From Wuchereria bancrofti (Eukaryota; Nematoda; Chromadorea; Rhabditida; Onchocercidae): DNA of 64,000 bases. Within the stretch, counting starts at the first letter, position 1. Each line of letters begins with the position of its first letter. Shown one piece after another: positions 1 to 11,364 of this stretch. Under the pieces are notes generated by a model that saw only the letters and a program-made list of their open reading frames with translations, had not been told where the DNA came from and did no database searches. The DNA is taken from the NCBI GenBank assembly GCA_005281725.1, contig SSBO01000012.1, positions 16,711,865-16,775,864 on the forward strand, given 5' to 3'. Both the position numbers and the translations under genes were made by a program.

Positions 1-1677
1 TTCATAAGGAATTTTTTTTTCTTTGCGATATGCACATAAGGCTGCAGTCACCGTTGCTACTGTCCGATACATTCAGTGGCTAGATGATAATTATTCGGTG
101 GCTAACTTTTCCCACTCTTCGTTCACTTTCATGTTTGTCAGTCCATCAGTTGGGCTTTGAGCTTATGATTACAGCATTTCAATTGATAAATATTACAGAA
201 GAAAGTAAATCAAATCTAATTTCCTACGATACCCAATGTACTGCTTGAAAATGGGTTGGGTGGTTTTGGATGGTCAACGAAATGAAATCTTTCTCTAGTT
301 TTGAGCTGCTTTTTTAGTATTTCTTTTTTTCGTACAATAACGTGACTTTATTTATATGTTCATTCTATCTTGTTGATTTTGGTCAATTTCAAATTTAATG
401 TTAGTCATTTTTGTGCCTTAGTCAAAAGTGTAGTATAAAGTTGTTCGCATTTTTTTTTTAGCAGGTAACCGAAATAACCGTGCAAATTGAACTGAAAGGA
501 AAGGAATCGACAGCAAGTAATTGATCGGAGATTATGCATTTATTTGTATCTTCTTTAACTACTTTTCCCAAGTTACTTTTGTTTCCATTACTGCATCCGA
601 AGTATTATTATACGTGCTTCCCTTAATTCTATTTTGTTGAGATTAGATTATCAAATTGATAACGCGGATTTTATGGAAAAATTCGGATTTACAAAGCTGA
701 AACGTCAAGAGAGATCCAACAAACTTAAGAAACTAAAGGAAGATAAAAGTGAGAGTGATAAATGATTGGTAATACATAGAGTCGGAATAATCGTTCTTAA
801 AAGTTATTTTTTCTTGGGTTTTTAAGCACTTATAAACTTCTGCAATTTGTTTACATATGAACCACCCTTTTGGAAGTTGGAAATTGACACTAATAAAGTC
901 TTCTTTTTGGATTTCGTTGTTTTCAGGAAAACTACAAAATACATCATTCCAACTTCTGGGAGAAATGTGTTACTTTAATGACTTGAATCTGCCGTTGTTT
1001 GCTTTTGCTTTATCAGTGATAGTTTAAAAAAAAAGAACTTTCAGAAGACTTTAGTACCACATATCTTCCTAATAAAGCATAAGTTTTGTCTCTTCGAAGC
1101 ACATAATGTAAATATATTGCCTTCATTCAATAACTGGAATGTTACAAAAATCGAGAGGACTGTTACTTAACCAGTAAGACAGTAATATGAAACGCAAAAT
1201 ACCTATATTCACTGCGAGAAATGGTACTTTCTCCACAGGCTGCTATTTGTATACATTTATTACGGTTAGTTAGGCAGAAGTAAGCTCATCTCATTTTCTG
1301 CAATGCATTTTATGGTTGAAGATATTTCCTTTTCGTATTTAAAAATTAAAATTATGGCTTTATGTTTTTTTTTTTTTTCCATTCATCCATACATTTTATT
1401 ATCCATTTCTGAGTGCTGGATTTTTGTAATTAACTGGCAACTTTTGAAAACGTGGCCCTATAGTTTGTATAGCTGGAATTTTTAAAAATAGATCATCAAC
1501 TTCACTAGAATTAACGTGTACACTTATTGTTTATTCTTATTTTTCCATTTTTTCTTTCATTTGTACAGCCCACTAAATTGAATTACAGTATCTTGGCGAG
1601 TCCATTAAACATTTCTAATGAAGTATTGAAAAGCTGTAAAGCTAAGCAAATTGAAATTCACGGACGTTCAGTTTCAG
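1..1677. other. Upstream region of the zinc-finger gene, largely non-coding
   Basis: AT-rich sequence with no long reading frame. One candidate 5' exon is visible: an ATG at 673 opens a very basic 25-codon stretch (begins MEKFGFTKLKRQERSNKLKK) ending at 748, followed directly by a strong GTGAGA donor. Its phase (one base left over) does not join directly to the next exon I trust at 1678, so at least one linking exon would be missing. A short open stretch at 1580-1696 lies in a different frame and ends in TAA. Nothing else is supported here. Confidence 0.4.
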
Positions 1678-3320
1678 GGAATAATATCAAACCGGCAGTC
1701 TAAAATAAATGCAAATGCTGAGCCTAAAGAAATTATTTTACCGTCAGCAGTATCGACAATGACCAGTACGATACCACTGGTATGTTTTTTTAGATTTTAT
1801 AAGACTTTTGAATGAGTCGTTGGGAGCAACTGTTCTGTGACTATACGTTGGTCAGCTATACAAGTTATTTGTTCTTGATCCAGAAAATTTGAAATTGGAA
1901 CAGATATCCAGCTCAGAAATTCCATTTCCAGGATTTACAAACAGATAATCCTTTGGAGCTTTTCATATGTCCAACATTCTGTGAAACTTCGGCAATTTCG
2001 CCTACTGAAACACCATGTGCACCAACCGGCGCTTTCATTCCATCAGTATTGAAGCAAGTAAAACACGTTGATACTGGAATTGAGGGAAAAGGACCCGGAC
2101 AACAGTCTGCTGTTGATCAACAACACAGCACAAAGGATCTTTTGACCTCTTCAAAAAATTTGGGACAGGTTTCCAAGCCAGCTTCAGTGATCATATCAAC
2201 ATCGATAGTACCGGTAGACGAGAATCCTGTGAAAAATGCACAGAAGGACGGAAGCGATTTCATTTTTTACAAGTGTCGTTTCTGTGGACTCACTTATAAC
2301 TATCTAACAACATTGCGGGCTCATGAACGAGTACACAATATCGATGAGGTTCGCCATCTTTTTGAAAAAAATCTATAATTTGTTTGGAAAATTTTGTAGT
2401 TCTGAATTCTTAACACATTTTTTGTACCATTTCAGCCTTACAAGTGCAATCGTTGTTCGGAATCATTTCGTTATATGTGTGAATTGGACTACCACGCCAA
2501 ACAACACAGCGGTAAACAATATTGCTATTCATCGGGGTATATAGTCTGTTACCATATTAAAATGTGGAAGAGAAAGAGTGGGAAGAAACGGAGTCGAGTC
2601 CCTATTGAAAGTGGAAGCACAGTCAGAACAATAATTAATGATAGGAAATCTGATGACGTATTCCTTTGATCCTTTAACATCTGATTTCAATTTTATTGTT
2701 GCAGATTTGAAAGGTTACAAATGTGAGTGTGGAAGAACATTTCATTCTTACACTGATTTGCTGTATCATAAACATCCAGGTGATGAGGATAAAGAATCAA
2801 TCACTACAACGGCGCCCACTGCTGCAAAATCTGCTCCGTCTATTCCAGAAAGTGATTTTCCTATTCCAGAATTCATTGAGAAAGGATTTGAACCAAAGCA
2901 TCCTCTGAAAGTTTATTCCGATGTGCGACTTAATCCATACATTTGTCAATATTGTTCGAAAAGTTATCCAAACAGTCGGTAAATTTCAATTTATTACATA
3001 GTAAGCAGACAATTGCCTTTTTACAGTTGTCTTTTTCAACAAACTATCTATAAAAGTTTCCATGTTTTATTTAGAGTGTAGTGCTTGTAATAGCAAACTG
3101 AGTTTATCTATATTTAAAAAAATAATGGTAAAAAAGGGATTTTTTTTTCGGAGCTTTGCCGTTTCTGGAATTATTTGGTATTTTTCTTAATCTTTTGATA
3201 ACTTCCAGTATGTTAGCATATCACATGTATGGACATCGAGGTGAAAAGATATTCAACCCTCGTGTTTCAAGATACCTAATGGCACGTACCGAGAACTCCT
3301 ACATCAGTCCAGGACCTTAA
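1678..3320 (+). CDS. C2H2 zinc-finger protein, four fingers (5' end unresolved)
   Basis: Five exons join in phase: 1678-1779, 1932-2348, 2436-2511, 2705-2978 and 3209-3320 (stop TAA), giving at least 326 codons. A Ser/Thr/Pro-rich N-terminal half is followed by four C2H2 fingers. Finger 1 (YKCRFCGLTYNYLTTLRAHERVH region, about 2270-2340) and finger 2 (YKCNRCSESF, split from finger 1 by an intron exactly at the linker) are near canonical. Finger 3 has only one residue between its cysteines (CEC). Finger 4 is split by the last intron and ends H-x3-H. The protein is probably a nuclear DNA- or RNA-binding regulator; I cannot name an orthologue. The true start lies upstream and was not found; the first exon could also begin at 1672. 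The downstream neighbour is convergent, and an AATAAA at 3442 fits its 3' end. Confidence 0.75.
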
Positions 3321-3973
3321 ATGTTAAGAAAGGCTTCAGATATCTCTAATGAGAATAGTTCACTTCAATTTGTACATGATCTATGCAAATCATGAAGAAG
3401 TTTGTTTTTAATCATTGCAAATTAAGAAATTAAAGTTTTAAAATAAAGACAGACTGCTGCACCTGGCCATCTCATGGACTAGCCTGCTTCTTTGCAGATT
3501 ATATTTCTGTATGCAACAGCATCACACGAATGTCTTGATTTCTAGTATTCAAACGAATACGGTCAAGGACAGTTCATAACACGTAAACTCATGGTACCAT
3601 AAGAAATAGCAATTTATTTGTTGATTTGACAGTATTTCTGACAGCTGCTGCGACTAATAAATGGGAAACGAAAAACATAGTAATACAATGCATTGAAAAG
3701 TTAACTGGTTCAGTGTGACTCTTGATAATTATTTATACATTGAATTAATAGACCTGCCCTCATATACTGAAATTCTTTAGTTTCAGATTTAAAAATCAAA
3801 AACTGTAAAGCACTATTCATTTGAAAAATAATCATTTCGATTAACCACTTTCAGCGCACCATGTTTGACTTTTCCAAGTTATGATATCGTGTCTCTCTAT
3901 GTGTTGGTGTTAATATCCTCATTTCAGTCACACTAGTATTCATTTCTTGCATAAGCTCATGCTGAGTGCCTAT
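3321..3973. other. Intergenic region between convergent genes, with poly(A) signal
   Basis: Non-coding stretch between the zinc-finger gene (+) and the unrecognised gene (-). It holds an AATAAA at 3442-3447, about 120 bp past the zinc-finger stop codon, which is the likely cleavage signal for that transcript. No reading frame or repeat of note was seen. Confidence 0.5.
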
Positions 3974-4814
3974 TTACACAAAATATTCCTCCATCTTTAC
4001 AAATGGATTGACCTCTCGTAGTTTGAACTCATCCAATATGATGCATGCAATATATACAGAAACACTGGGCATATTATTCACTACGCAATAAGTAATGATA
4101 CAATTGCCGCTATTTCCAATTTCTTACCTCAACCCCATGAAGAGGGTACACTGACGATTTGGAGCAATTGTTGTATCATCATCATTGTCAATGGTAATGG
4201 GTGGCTCACTGCTAAGCGACATATGATCGGCATCCAATTCCATCAGCTGTTCCAAATAAGCCCAGTCATCAGTAGTCCACCCACTACCCTTCACTATTTC
4301 TGATGCCTGATTGGCTGGTTCCTCTACTGGTAGTTTATCATCAGTGATGACATCGTGTTTTTGTGATGAAGGTTCCTCGCAATTATGGGATGCCTTACGC
4401 CTTGCTAATTTAATTATATCTTCTAAAGTTATGGCTCGTTCAGCAGTTGGTAATGGTGTCCTGAATACAATTCCAGAATTATCATTAACAGCCAACACCG
4501 GTTCTGGTTTTCTTTTAATTTCTGAAATCTTAATTTCTTGAAGAGAATGCGATCAAATTTAAAGAATTTGTTAACATAATCTACCTGTAATTATCATCTC
4601 ATCAAATTTCAAACCGGATTTGCTGACAGTTTTGCTTACCTTTTACAAAGAAATCATTTTTCCGGCGTAGGAGTCTTTGCTTCGCTTTCAAGAAGTCGGA
4701 TGATACGGATGGTGGACAGGGTTCTTGATTTCGACGATGTACCTGATGGCATGAGTGGTTACAATCGGTAATGGTACAAAATGGTTGTAATTGCGTGCGC
4801 ATCGCCCTATACAT
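3974..4814 (-). CDS. Uncharacterised 219-aa protein, three exons
   Basis: On the minus strand three exons join in phase: 4814-4640, 4521-4128 and 4064-3974 (stop TAA at 3976-3974). The junctions use GTAAGC/TTTCAG and GTAAGA/CCCAG. The start is taken at the ATG at 4814; the frame stays open upstream, and an ATG at 4802 is an alternative. The product is hydrophilic: a basic segment (FLKAKQRLLRRKNDFF) about residues 43-60, then a segment around residues 75-105 with TPLPTAERAITLEDIIKLAR, which looks like a short amphipathic helix, then an acidic tail rich in Asp/Glu. I recognise no domain, signal peptide or transmembrane helix. It lies head-to-head with the DGCR6-like gene about 900 bp away. The third exon is the least certain, being short and less biased in composition. 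Confidence 0.55.
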
Positions 4815-5718
4815 CAAGATTATGCTTACAGCAATATAAGAAGAGCTGCTAGGCAACGCTAGGCCTCTCAAACAACGCACATATCATTAGCGTACTACAA
4901 GTTATCCAATTTTACATTCCACTTTGTGGTGAAGCGAATGTAATCTCTCTGAATGTAGCAATTAAACTGGTTCAATAAGCATGGCGAGGGATGGGTAAAG
5001 TTAATGAGCTAGTAACTATCAAAGACTGAAAGAATATTATGCATCGCTTAACGAGGAAGATACTTATCAGCTTGTGCAATCGATCCATTTTACAAGGTGC
5101 AAAAGGAATAGATCTCTCAGACAAATTTAAATTCCTCTTTATCATTTCAACAACTCAATTTTAACTGATATCAGTATATGGGAAGCCATATCAACCTACC
5201 AAATCTAAATTTTCCGTTACAAACTCGCGGGGGAGATAAATCAGGTCCCGAGATGAGTCATCAGGATCCATTTCGATTTACTAACTTTTAATCTTTATCT
5301 TCGGCAATAACAGAGCACTGGTTACTCCAAAATGTATTTTTTCCACACAAACTCTGTTTTGACAAATCCAAAATGTAATCATGTTTAGAAATAGGTCAGT
5401 GTAGCATCAAGCACGTGTCCGTTCTTATGACCACTCAAAGATATAGGAAAGTCACAACTGTAAAGTGCTACCATTACACCACTCAGATTCCAGGTACGTA
5501 CTCGTCCGTGCCAGATTTCTCTCTGTCAAGAATTATGAGTTGTGGTAGGGCCGCGTTACAAAAGTTCTCTAGTCAGAAATCTGGAAGTATTGTGGGTGAG
5601 GTAGTAGCTTGGAGTGGTGATGCAGCCGGGATGTTATGGAAGCGTGGTTGCGGTTCGGACTTTTTATGACTCCTTTTTTTTTCACTCCTTGTTGTCAAAG
5701 TAACAGAGCCTGACGTCA
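4815..5718. other. Divergent intergenic region (shared promoter area)
   Basis: Lies between the 5' ends of the uncharacterised minus-strand gene and the DGCR6-like plus-strand gene, so it should hold both promoters. An open frame at 5415-5669 is low in protein-like character and has no splice context. No motif could be assigned. Confidence 0.4.
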
Positions 5719-6500
5719 ATGATGAGCGGTAATATTAGCACGGAACGGAAAATGGAAATTATGCAGCTAGAAATGAATAGCTTTGTGATGCGTTTGGAAC
5801 CGCGAATACGTGGTCGATTCAATGATTCACTTCGACAGGTTCTGGTCGAGAGTTTATTGGATGGGACTGTGTTTGCCATTGTCGAATCACTCAGTGATTT
5901 GCAGCGCATGAATGAAACGTAAGCTTTATTTTGTTACTTAAATTTAAAATAAGTTTATCATCTCAACTTTACCTCGTTTATGATGCGTTCTTGATGATAG
6001 CCGCTCTTGAAATAGCATGTCTCCCTTTTTGCCTAATACATATACTAAGAGTACAGCATGACCATTTGTAGGCATAAGTCAACATTGTTAATGTTGCTTA
6101 AACGGGAACATACATTTTCGATGAGCTTTAAACGTGTTTTTTATCACTTCATGAACATATTCAGACAGCTTTATAACGATCGCCACCAGCGACTAATGGA
6201 GTTGCAATGTATTCCTGATTTGGATGAACAAATGAAACAAATTGATATTAATATTGTCAAAGAGCTCGATAAGGTTATTTTTACCACAGTCCTTTAAATT
6301 TATTCGTTCCATTCAAAGTTCCAAACATCAGCAAAAAATGGTAGATGGTAGCTGCTTCTTTGCAGATAGTTGCGCAACAGCAAGATACATTGTGCCGTGC
6401 CGGTGTTCCAGCATTTCGCATAACTACCAGTCCTCGAGAAATCGAGCTGCAGATGGCAATTATTAGTTTTATTTTAACAGTTCGTACAAGACTTCTGTGA
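5719..6500 (+). CDS. DGCR6: DGCR6 / gonadal (gdl) family protein
   Basis: Three exons join in phase: 5719-5918, 6165-6273 and 6366-6500 (stop TGA), giving 147 aa. The product follows the DGCR6 family pattern. An early segment reads LLDGTVFAIVESLSDLQ, close to the family's LLDGTVFEIVQGLLEIQ. Then comes a coiled-coil-like helix (LYNDRHQRLMELQ), a block ending ELDKIVAQQQDTL across the second intron, and the family C-terminal signature AGVPAFRITTSPREIELQM. Human DGCR6 is longer, about 220 aa, so this one lacks N-terminal sequence and the variable tail. Vertebrate DGCR6 is linked to the 22q11 deletion region and Drosophila gdl to the germ line; the biochemical role is not settled. The start is the first of two adjacent ATGs. 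A further upstream exon cannot be excluded. Confidence 0.85.
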
Positions 6501-8246
6501 TTATTATCAATAATTTTGTTTCTTTCTCCTATTTATTGTCAAATGCCACTACATTTGCAACTTAATTCAGTTTGCATTGTTGTTACTGGTGATGATAATT
6601 TTAACTGCAATCCCATCTTTCGACGAATATTATCTAAAAAGCATTTAATGCTTTTTTTTTTGATAGCAATAGTTTATAAGGACAGAGATCATTGGAAGAA
6701 AATTTTAACCCTGATTTTGGCTGTGTCGTCTCAGTTTGCTGTTAATTATGCCAACAATAACCTTCTGAATTCATTAGCGAAAAAAATTAAGTGACTGAAT
6801 AAGTGATTCTATGACAACTTGCCAGGAGTGTATAATTCTGCTGTTTACTTTAGAATGCCTGCAAAAAGTGAATACGAACGTTGCTTTTTCCCTTCTGCAA
6901 AGTTTAACCCAGAGCTCAACAAAAGATTGATGGCTCCACCATCTCATTATTATCAGGAATTTGAATCTGTAGTACCATATTTGTCGTGATAAATGAACTG
7001 GATAGTTGTAATATTGTTTACTCTATTAAATTATAATACTACCGCCGAATCAATCAGTTCTACTTACATAGGAATTTAACTATGTAAATAGAAATGAATT
7101 GTGTTTGGTCGCTTGATAAGTTTTCTATTTAGTTCATATTTACTCCATATGTTTCAGTGTAATGAGCATCGTAAATAAATTTTTATATTAGTGTACCAAA
7201 ATCAGAAGGTGACCCTATCAACAGTTATGCATGCATCGGCACTAAGTATCCACTATTAGCGGAACTAATCAATTACCGGAGTAATGCAACCTTAATTGCT
7301 ATAATCGTTCCAGTTTTTCGAGTCAGGGTTTGTATACACACTACAATAGAGAAACACAGCTCTCCTATTCTTTTCATGGTACAGGCATTGGAAGCTTGCA
7401 GAGTGAAGCAATTTCAGTGAGTGTTAATCTCATTATTGTATGAAAAGAGTGTTCTGATACAAAATTTTGGTTGAAAGCTTATTCAGCTTTCTTTTTTATA
7501 TTGAGAAGATCTTTTGTCCATGCGAACATGCTTCTTAATTCAGCAAAGAAATAAGCCATTTTTGACCTAAATCCTGACTGATGTAATTTTGACCAAAGAA
7601 AGATTTATTTCGGTGGTCAAAAACATTACCGTAATTTCGTCTGCAGTGTATTCCAAAAAAAAAAACGATAAATCGGATCTGTTAACAGGTTCCGATGAAG
7701 CGCATATCAGTTACTATGTACAATATGCTTTGACCGCAATTATGATGTATATTCACAGGACGATTGCTATTACTATTGCAATGACAACGATTCTTAATAG
7801 AATGCAAGATGTCGCACAACAGTTGTGAATAGTGAATTTCAATTTACTTCTGAATTTCGAGCTGCAATAGCCGCCATTGCCTCTGTGACGTATCCTACTC
7901 TGCTGTAGCCTGTTTGGTTGTAGGATTTGACCTTTAAATGGGTTGTTCGTATGTGGTACGAGTGGTTGTGTTTCGTGTTGGGGATCTTTCATTAGGTTGT
8001 GACCAGCTCCTGTTCACTAAATAAAAGGATTTATTTGTTGTTTACAATGAATGCTTAAAAAGACTACAAACGGGCAAGTTTATCCTAGTGAAATTGATAA
8101 TTTGTGATTGTTCACCGCTTTTTCACTTTCAATAATATTGTTGATTACATTCTCGGTCGTTGCGCGAGCATTGCCATGGATAATAGAAATTAAAGTAGTC
8201 ATCTGTGTCGTTCTTATATTGTTTTAGTTAAAGTCAGTTTAGTTTC
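6501..8246. other. Intergenic region with two weak exon-like stretches
   Basis: About 1.75 kb between the DGCR6-like gene and uL13. Two stretches read somewhat like protein: 6671-6793 (+), following a TAG acceptor-like site and ending in a stop, and 6854-6988 (+), 44 codons starting at an ATG one base after a TTTAG and ending YYQEFESVVPYLS then stop. An AATAAA lies near 7173. They could be exons of an unrecognised small gene or alternative 3' exons of the upstream gene, but their phases could not be joined. An open frame at 7589-7828 is less convincing. Confidence 0.3.
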
Positions 8247-8255
8247 AGGTGCACT
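8241..8255 (+). promoter_or_regulatory. Probable spliced-leader acceptor and 5' leader of uL13
   Basis: A T-rich AGTTTCAG ends at 8248, seven bases before the ATG at 8256, with no upstream coding exon in frame. In nematodes this layout is typical of trans-splicing of a spliced leader next to the start codon. The reading is inference from the splice-site-like sequence and spacing only. Confidence 0.5.
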
Positions 8256-9157
8256 ATGGGTTTAATTGATAAACCTATTATTATTGATGGAAAAGATCAT
8301 CTTTTGGGACGGTTGGCATCAGTTGTTGCCAAACAGCTTCTCCTTGGTCAGAAAATTGTTGTTGTGCGATGTGAAGATATTGCTATTTCTGGTAATTTCC
8401 ATCGTTCCAAACTAAAGTTTATGAGCTTTCTGCGTAAGCGATGCAACGTCAAACCGGCGCGTGGTCCGTACCACTTCCGCGCACCAAACCGTATATTTTG
8501 GCGAACTGTTCGTGGTATGTTACCACACAAAACACATCGCGGAGAGGCAGCACTGCTTCGTTTGAAGGCGTTCGATGGTATTCCACAACCGTATGATCGA
8601 GTTAAACGACAAGTACATCCCGCAGCTTTGCGACATTTGGCACTGAAACCACGAAGGAAGTATTGCACAGGTAAATGTTCTTTTGGTAGATTTGTGTGTG
8701 GACATTTTCGATCATTTAATTGACGACATACAATCTGTTTGGCTAGTTCCTTCATGTGTTATGGCTCCGGGAATTTTTAGGAAAGTTCGAGTAAAAAGAT
8801 GTAGTGATTTTAGCATATACTTTATTATTGGTGTTCATATACTTGCGAAGGAAAGCTGTCCGTTAGGTGAGTGGAGGGTTTGACTGATTGCTTGTTGAAC
8901 ATACAGACCAACTAATTTGGTCTGAAAGTTATGCGATAGCCAACGGTAACACATTTTCAGTTGGACGTCTAGCGCATGAGGTGGGCTGGCAGTATCGTGA
9001 TATAGTTGCAAAACTGGAAGCCAAGAGAAAAGTTAAAAGTGCGGCATTTTATCAGCATAAAAAAATGAAATCGAAATTATTCGCAGAGGCATTGAAATCA
9101 GATGTTGTTAGAAATTCACCTTATCAAAAGCTGATAGAATCTTATGGTTACCAGTAA
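8256..9157 (+). CDS. rpl-16: 60S ribosomal protein uL13 (RPL13A / rpl-16)
   Basis: Two exons, 8256-8670 and 8961-9157, join in phase (1/2) to give 203 aa, the same length as human RPL13A. Family blocks are present in order: the N-terminal [20 protein letters not shown], the [20 protein letters not shown] block, the Arg-rich [20 protein letters not shown] core, the [21 protein letters not shown] segment, and after the intron [23 protein letters not shown] with a lysine-rich helical tail. It is a structural component of the large ribosomal subunit. An AATAAA 20 bp after the stop (9177) gives a compact 3' end. The 290-bp intron carries an open frame in other phases that is not a gene. ELP6 starts only 223 bp downstream on the same strand. 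Confidence 0.98.
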
Positions 9158-9176
9158 ATTCCTCTGTTGTTGTTGG

Positions 9177-9182
9177 AATAAA
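9177..9182 (+). terminator. Poly(A) signal AATAAA of uL13
   Basis: Canonical AATAAA 20 bp after the uL13 stop codon, in a T-rich context; the likely cleavage signal for that transcript and, if the pair is operonic, the start of the intercistronic region before ELP6. Confidence 0.6.
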
Positions 9183-9380
9183 ATTTTAAATTGCTTGCTA
9201 ATAAACACCGATTATCTCTTTACAGTCAAAAGGTCATTATTACGAGAATATTTTATTACATATGTTGGGGATGGTTTGCCTTTGGTGATGTAGAAATACT
9301 GAATTGTGGTAATGTGAAGGTGGTCTTGGTTTTATAGCGCTTCCCAATATATGAAAGTTTAGCGGTCGAGCTATAGGAAT

Positions 9381-10865
9381 ATGCTAGCGGAAATTAGCAG
9401 TTTGTTAAATGAAAAGCAGTACAATATCATTGTGATCAAATGCGAAGATCTGAGCTCACCTGCTTTCTTGCAATTGTGTATGGTTGATTATGCGGTGAAG
9501 AAGGATGTGAAAGTCATCTGTGTATCAGCGACACGAAATATGCTAGCTTTTAAGTTCGTTTATTCCTATCACATTCAATAATAATTGGAGGTCAGCTAAG
9601 GGTAATCAAAATGTATCTGTAAAAAACAATTTGGGCTTTACGTGCTGTTCTTAAATCTATCGCGTTCCATCCGCTACTTAATATCATTGGGGTTGAATAC
9701 TCTCAATATTAGAAAGTTGAAACATATTAGGGAAAAAGTTTTCCGAAGACGGTGTGGTCCGTGCTGGGATTCATTTCATAGTTACCATAAAGGTACTTGG
9801 GGAAGAACATCCATTTAGCACTTTAGCAATATTTTTTTCCTTCCCGTTCCCGTGCAGAGCAAAGATTTATGTCTCTGTAAAGATTTGTCACTTAATACAA
9901 ACTTTTATATTTAACAAATTTTAACAGCAGATGTTTATTAGGGCGATGGCAAGTAAAGTAATGATACGACTATCAGAAAAGCTGAAGTTTTTATCAGTGA
10001 GCGAGCTCCTCCCCAATGGCTTTATTAATGATGATGATAACACGTTTTTCGCATGCATTTTGAAGGTATATCTTTTAACATTTCGGGATTTCAGCCCTTT
10101 TTGCATGGTATTATACCCGATGGAGGGGAAAACGACTTTCTAATATGTGGTCATTTTTGTGAAATGTTCGTTGTAGGAAATTAATAAGCATATTGAAGAG
10201 GATGATAAAGAAATATTCATCATATTTGACAGTTTCACGGTGTTCTATGATTTCACTAACACCGTTTCACATATTCCTGCATTTATGCGACACCTGCAGC
10301 AATTCAATAAGAATTTAAAAATCAAATTGGTAAGCTAAATTATTTTTCCATTACTGCCAATCCTACAGGAACTTCTCCATTCCCCTGATCGTCGTAGAAG
10401 TACGCCTTATCTATATCACTTGTCTGATTGAGAATAGTTTAAGTCATGCATCTTCATTTTTAGGTGGTAACTTTTCAATCGAAGGACCAAATTTCGAATA
10501 TTATTCTCCATGAAAGTGATATTGTTATCAGGATAAAACGTATTGGAAATGGTTTTGCCAAAGACGTCACAGGACAGGTGAATTCATGATATTAATTTGG
10601 TCTCCTTTCACAACACAATGTTCCGTAACTGCTTAACCGGAACTCAATCAATTTATATTAAGTAGAAATATGGACCGTTGGTTCTTGTGCCAATTTGTGA
10701 GAACGTCTCGGATTACAAAATAATGTTGGCTCGACTACATTTTTGCAGTTATATGTGATGGAGCGCAGTGGTGAAGCGCCGTTTGCAGAAAATATTTTCA
10801 ATTATCATTTGAGCGATCGGTCTGCACGACTTTTTCCTCCAGGAATGTCAAGGCCGAAATTATGA
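9381..10865 (+). CDS. ELP6: Elongator complex subunit 6
   Basis: Five exons join in phase 0: 9381-9557, 9931 (or 9928)-10065, 10177-10329, 10464-10577 and 10749-10865 (stop TGA), giving about 231 aa; human ELP6 is 266 aa. The C-terminal half carries the family signature: GNGFAKDVTGQLYV followed by FNYHLSDRSARLFPPGMS, which parallels the human segment ending in KGMSPAVL. A Walker-B-like strand (EIFIIFDSFTVFYDF) and the beginning strand IIVIKCEDL fit the RecA-like fold of ELP4-5-6, which here has no Walker A motif, as expected for ELP6. ELP4-5-6 forms the hexameric ring of Elongator, needed for wobble-uridine modification of tRNA. The first donor (GTTTAT at 9558) is weak, so that junction is the least certain. 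It sits 223 bp after uL13 and could be co-transcribed with it. Confidence 0.85.
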
Positions 10866-11364
10866 ACTCAGATGCCTCGAAATAAGTCTTAACTGCACTA
10901 TATTATCTGATTATGTGCGCATAATAATGAGAAAAGATAGTACAACTAAGTGTTGCTGACTGGCATCCAAATAGATATCTTGAAAAGAAAAAAGAAAAAA
11001 CTGGGAAAATAAACAAATCGACTGAAGATCTGATCATTACCTGTATATGACAACTGCTTAAAAGAATATAACAATTGCTTTATCGTCCTAATAACTATAT
11101 TTACTAGAGATCACATAAATAAGGGAACGAATGCACACTTTATATTTAGAAATGATTTGAATAACTGTGATTGTTATATAACAGTTTGTTTATCTCAAAA
11201 AAGTTTGATATCAAAGGTCTCTTTATTAAATTGCAATCTCATAAATAGTCTTATCAAACTAAAATGTACTAAGGTTTAACTTGAAAGAACCAAATGATAA
11301 ATTAAAGAAGGCTTAAATCCAAAGAGCAACAAAGCGGTAACTGATTTTGTTCTATTTTGACCCT
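10866..11364. other. Intergenic region between convergent genes
   Basis: AT-rich, non-coding. An AATAAA at 11008-11013 (+) suits the ELP6 3' end, and a TTTATT at 11222-11227 reads as AATAAA on the minus strand, about 140 bp past the PORCN stop. Nothing else seen. Confidence 0.45.

Noticed and set aside
5415..5669. 84-codon plus-strand frame before DGCR6
   Set aside because: No splice context, unusual composition and no family resemblance; it lies in a divergent promoter region.
8348..8755. 135-codon minus-strand frame
   Set aside because: It is antisense to the uL13 exon, whose protein is certain; a shadow frame rich in Cys and Arg.
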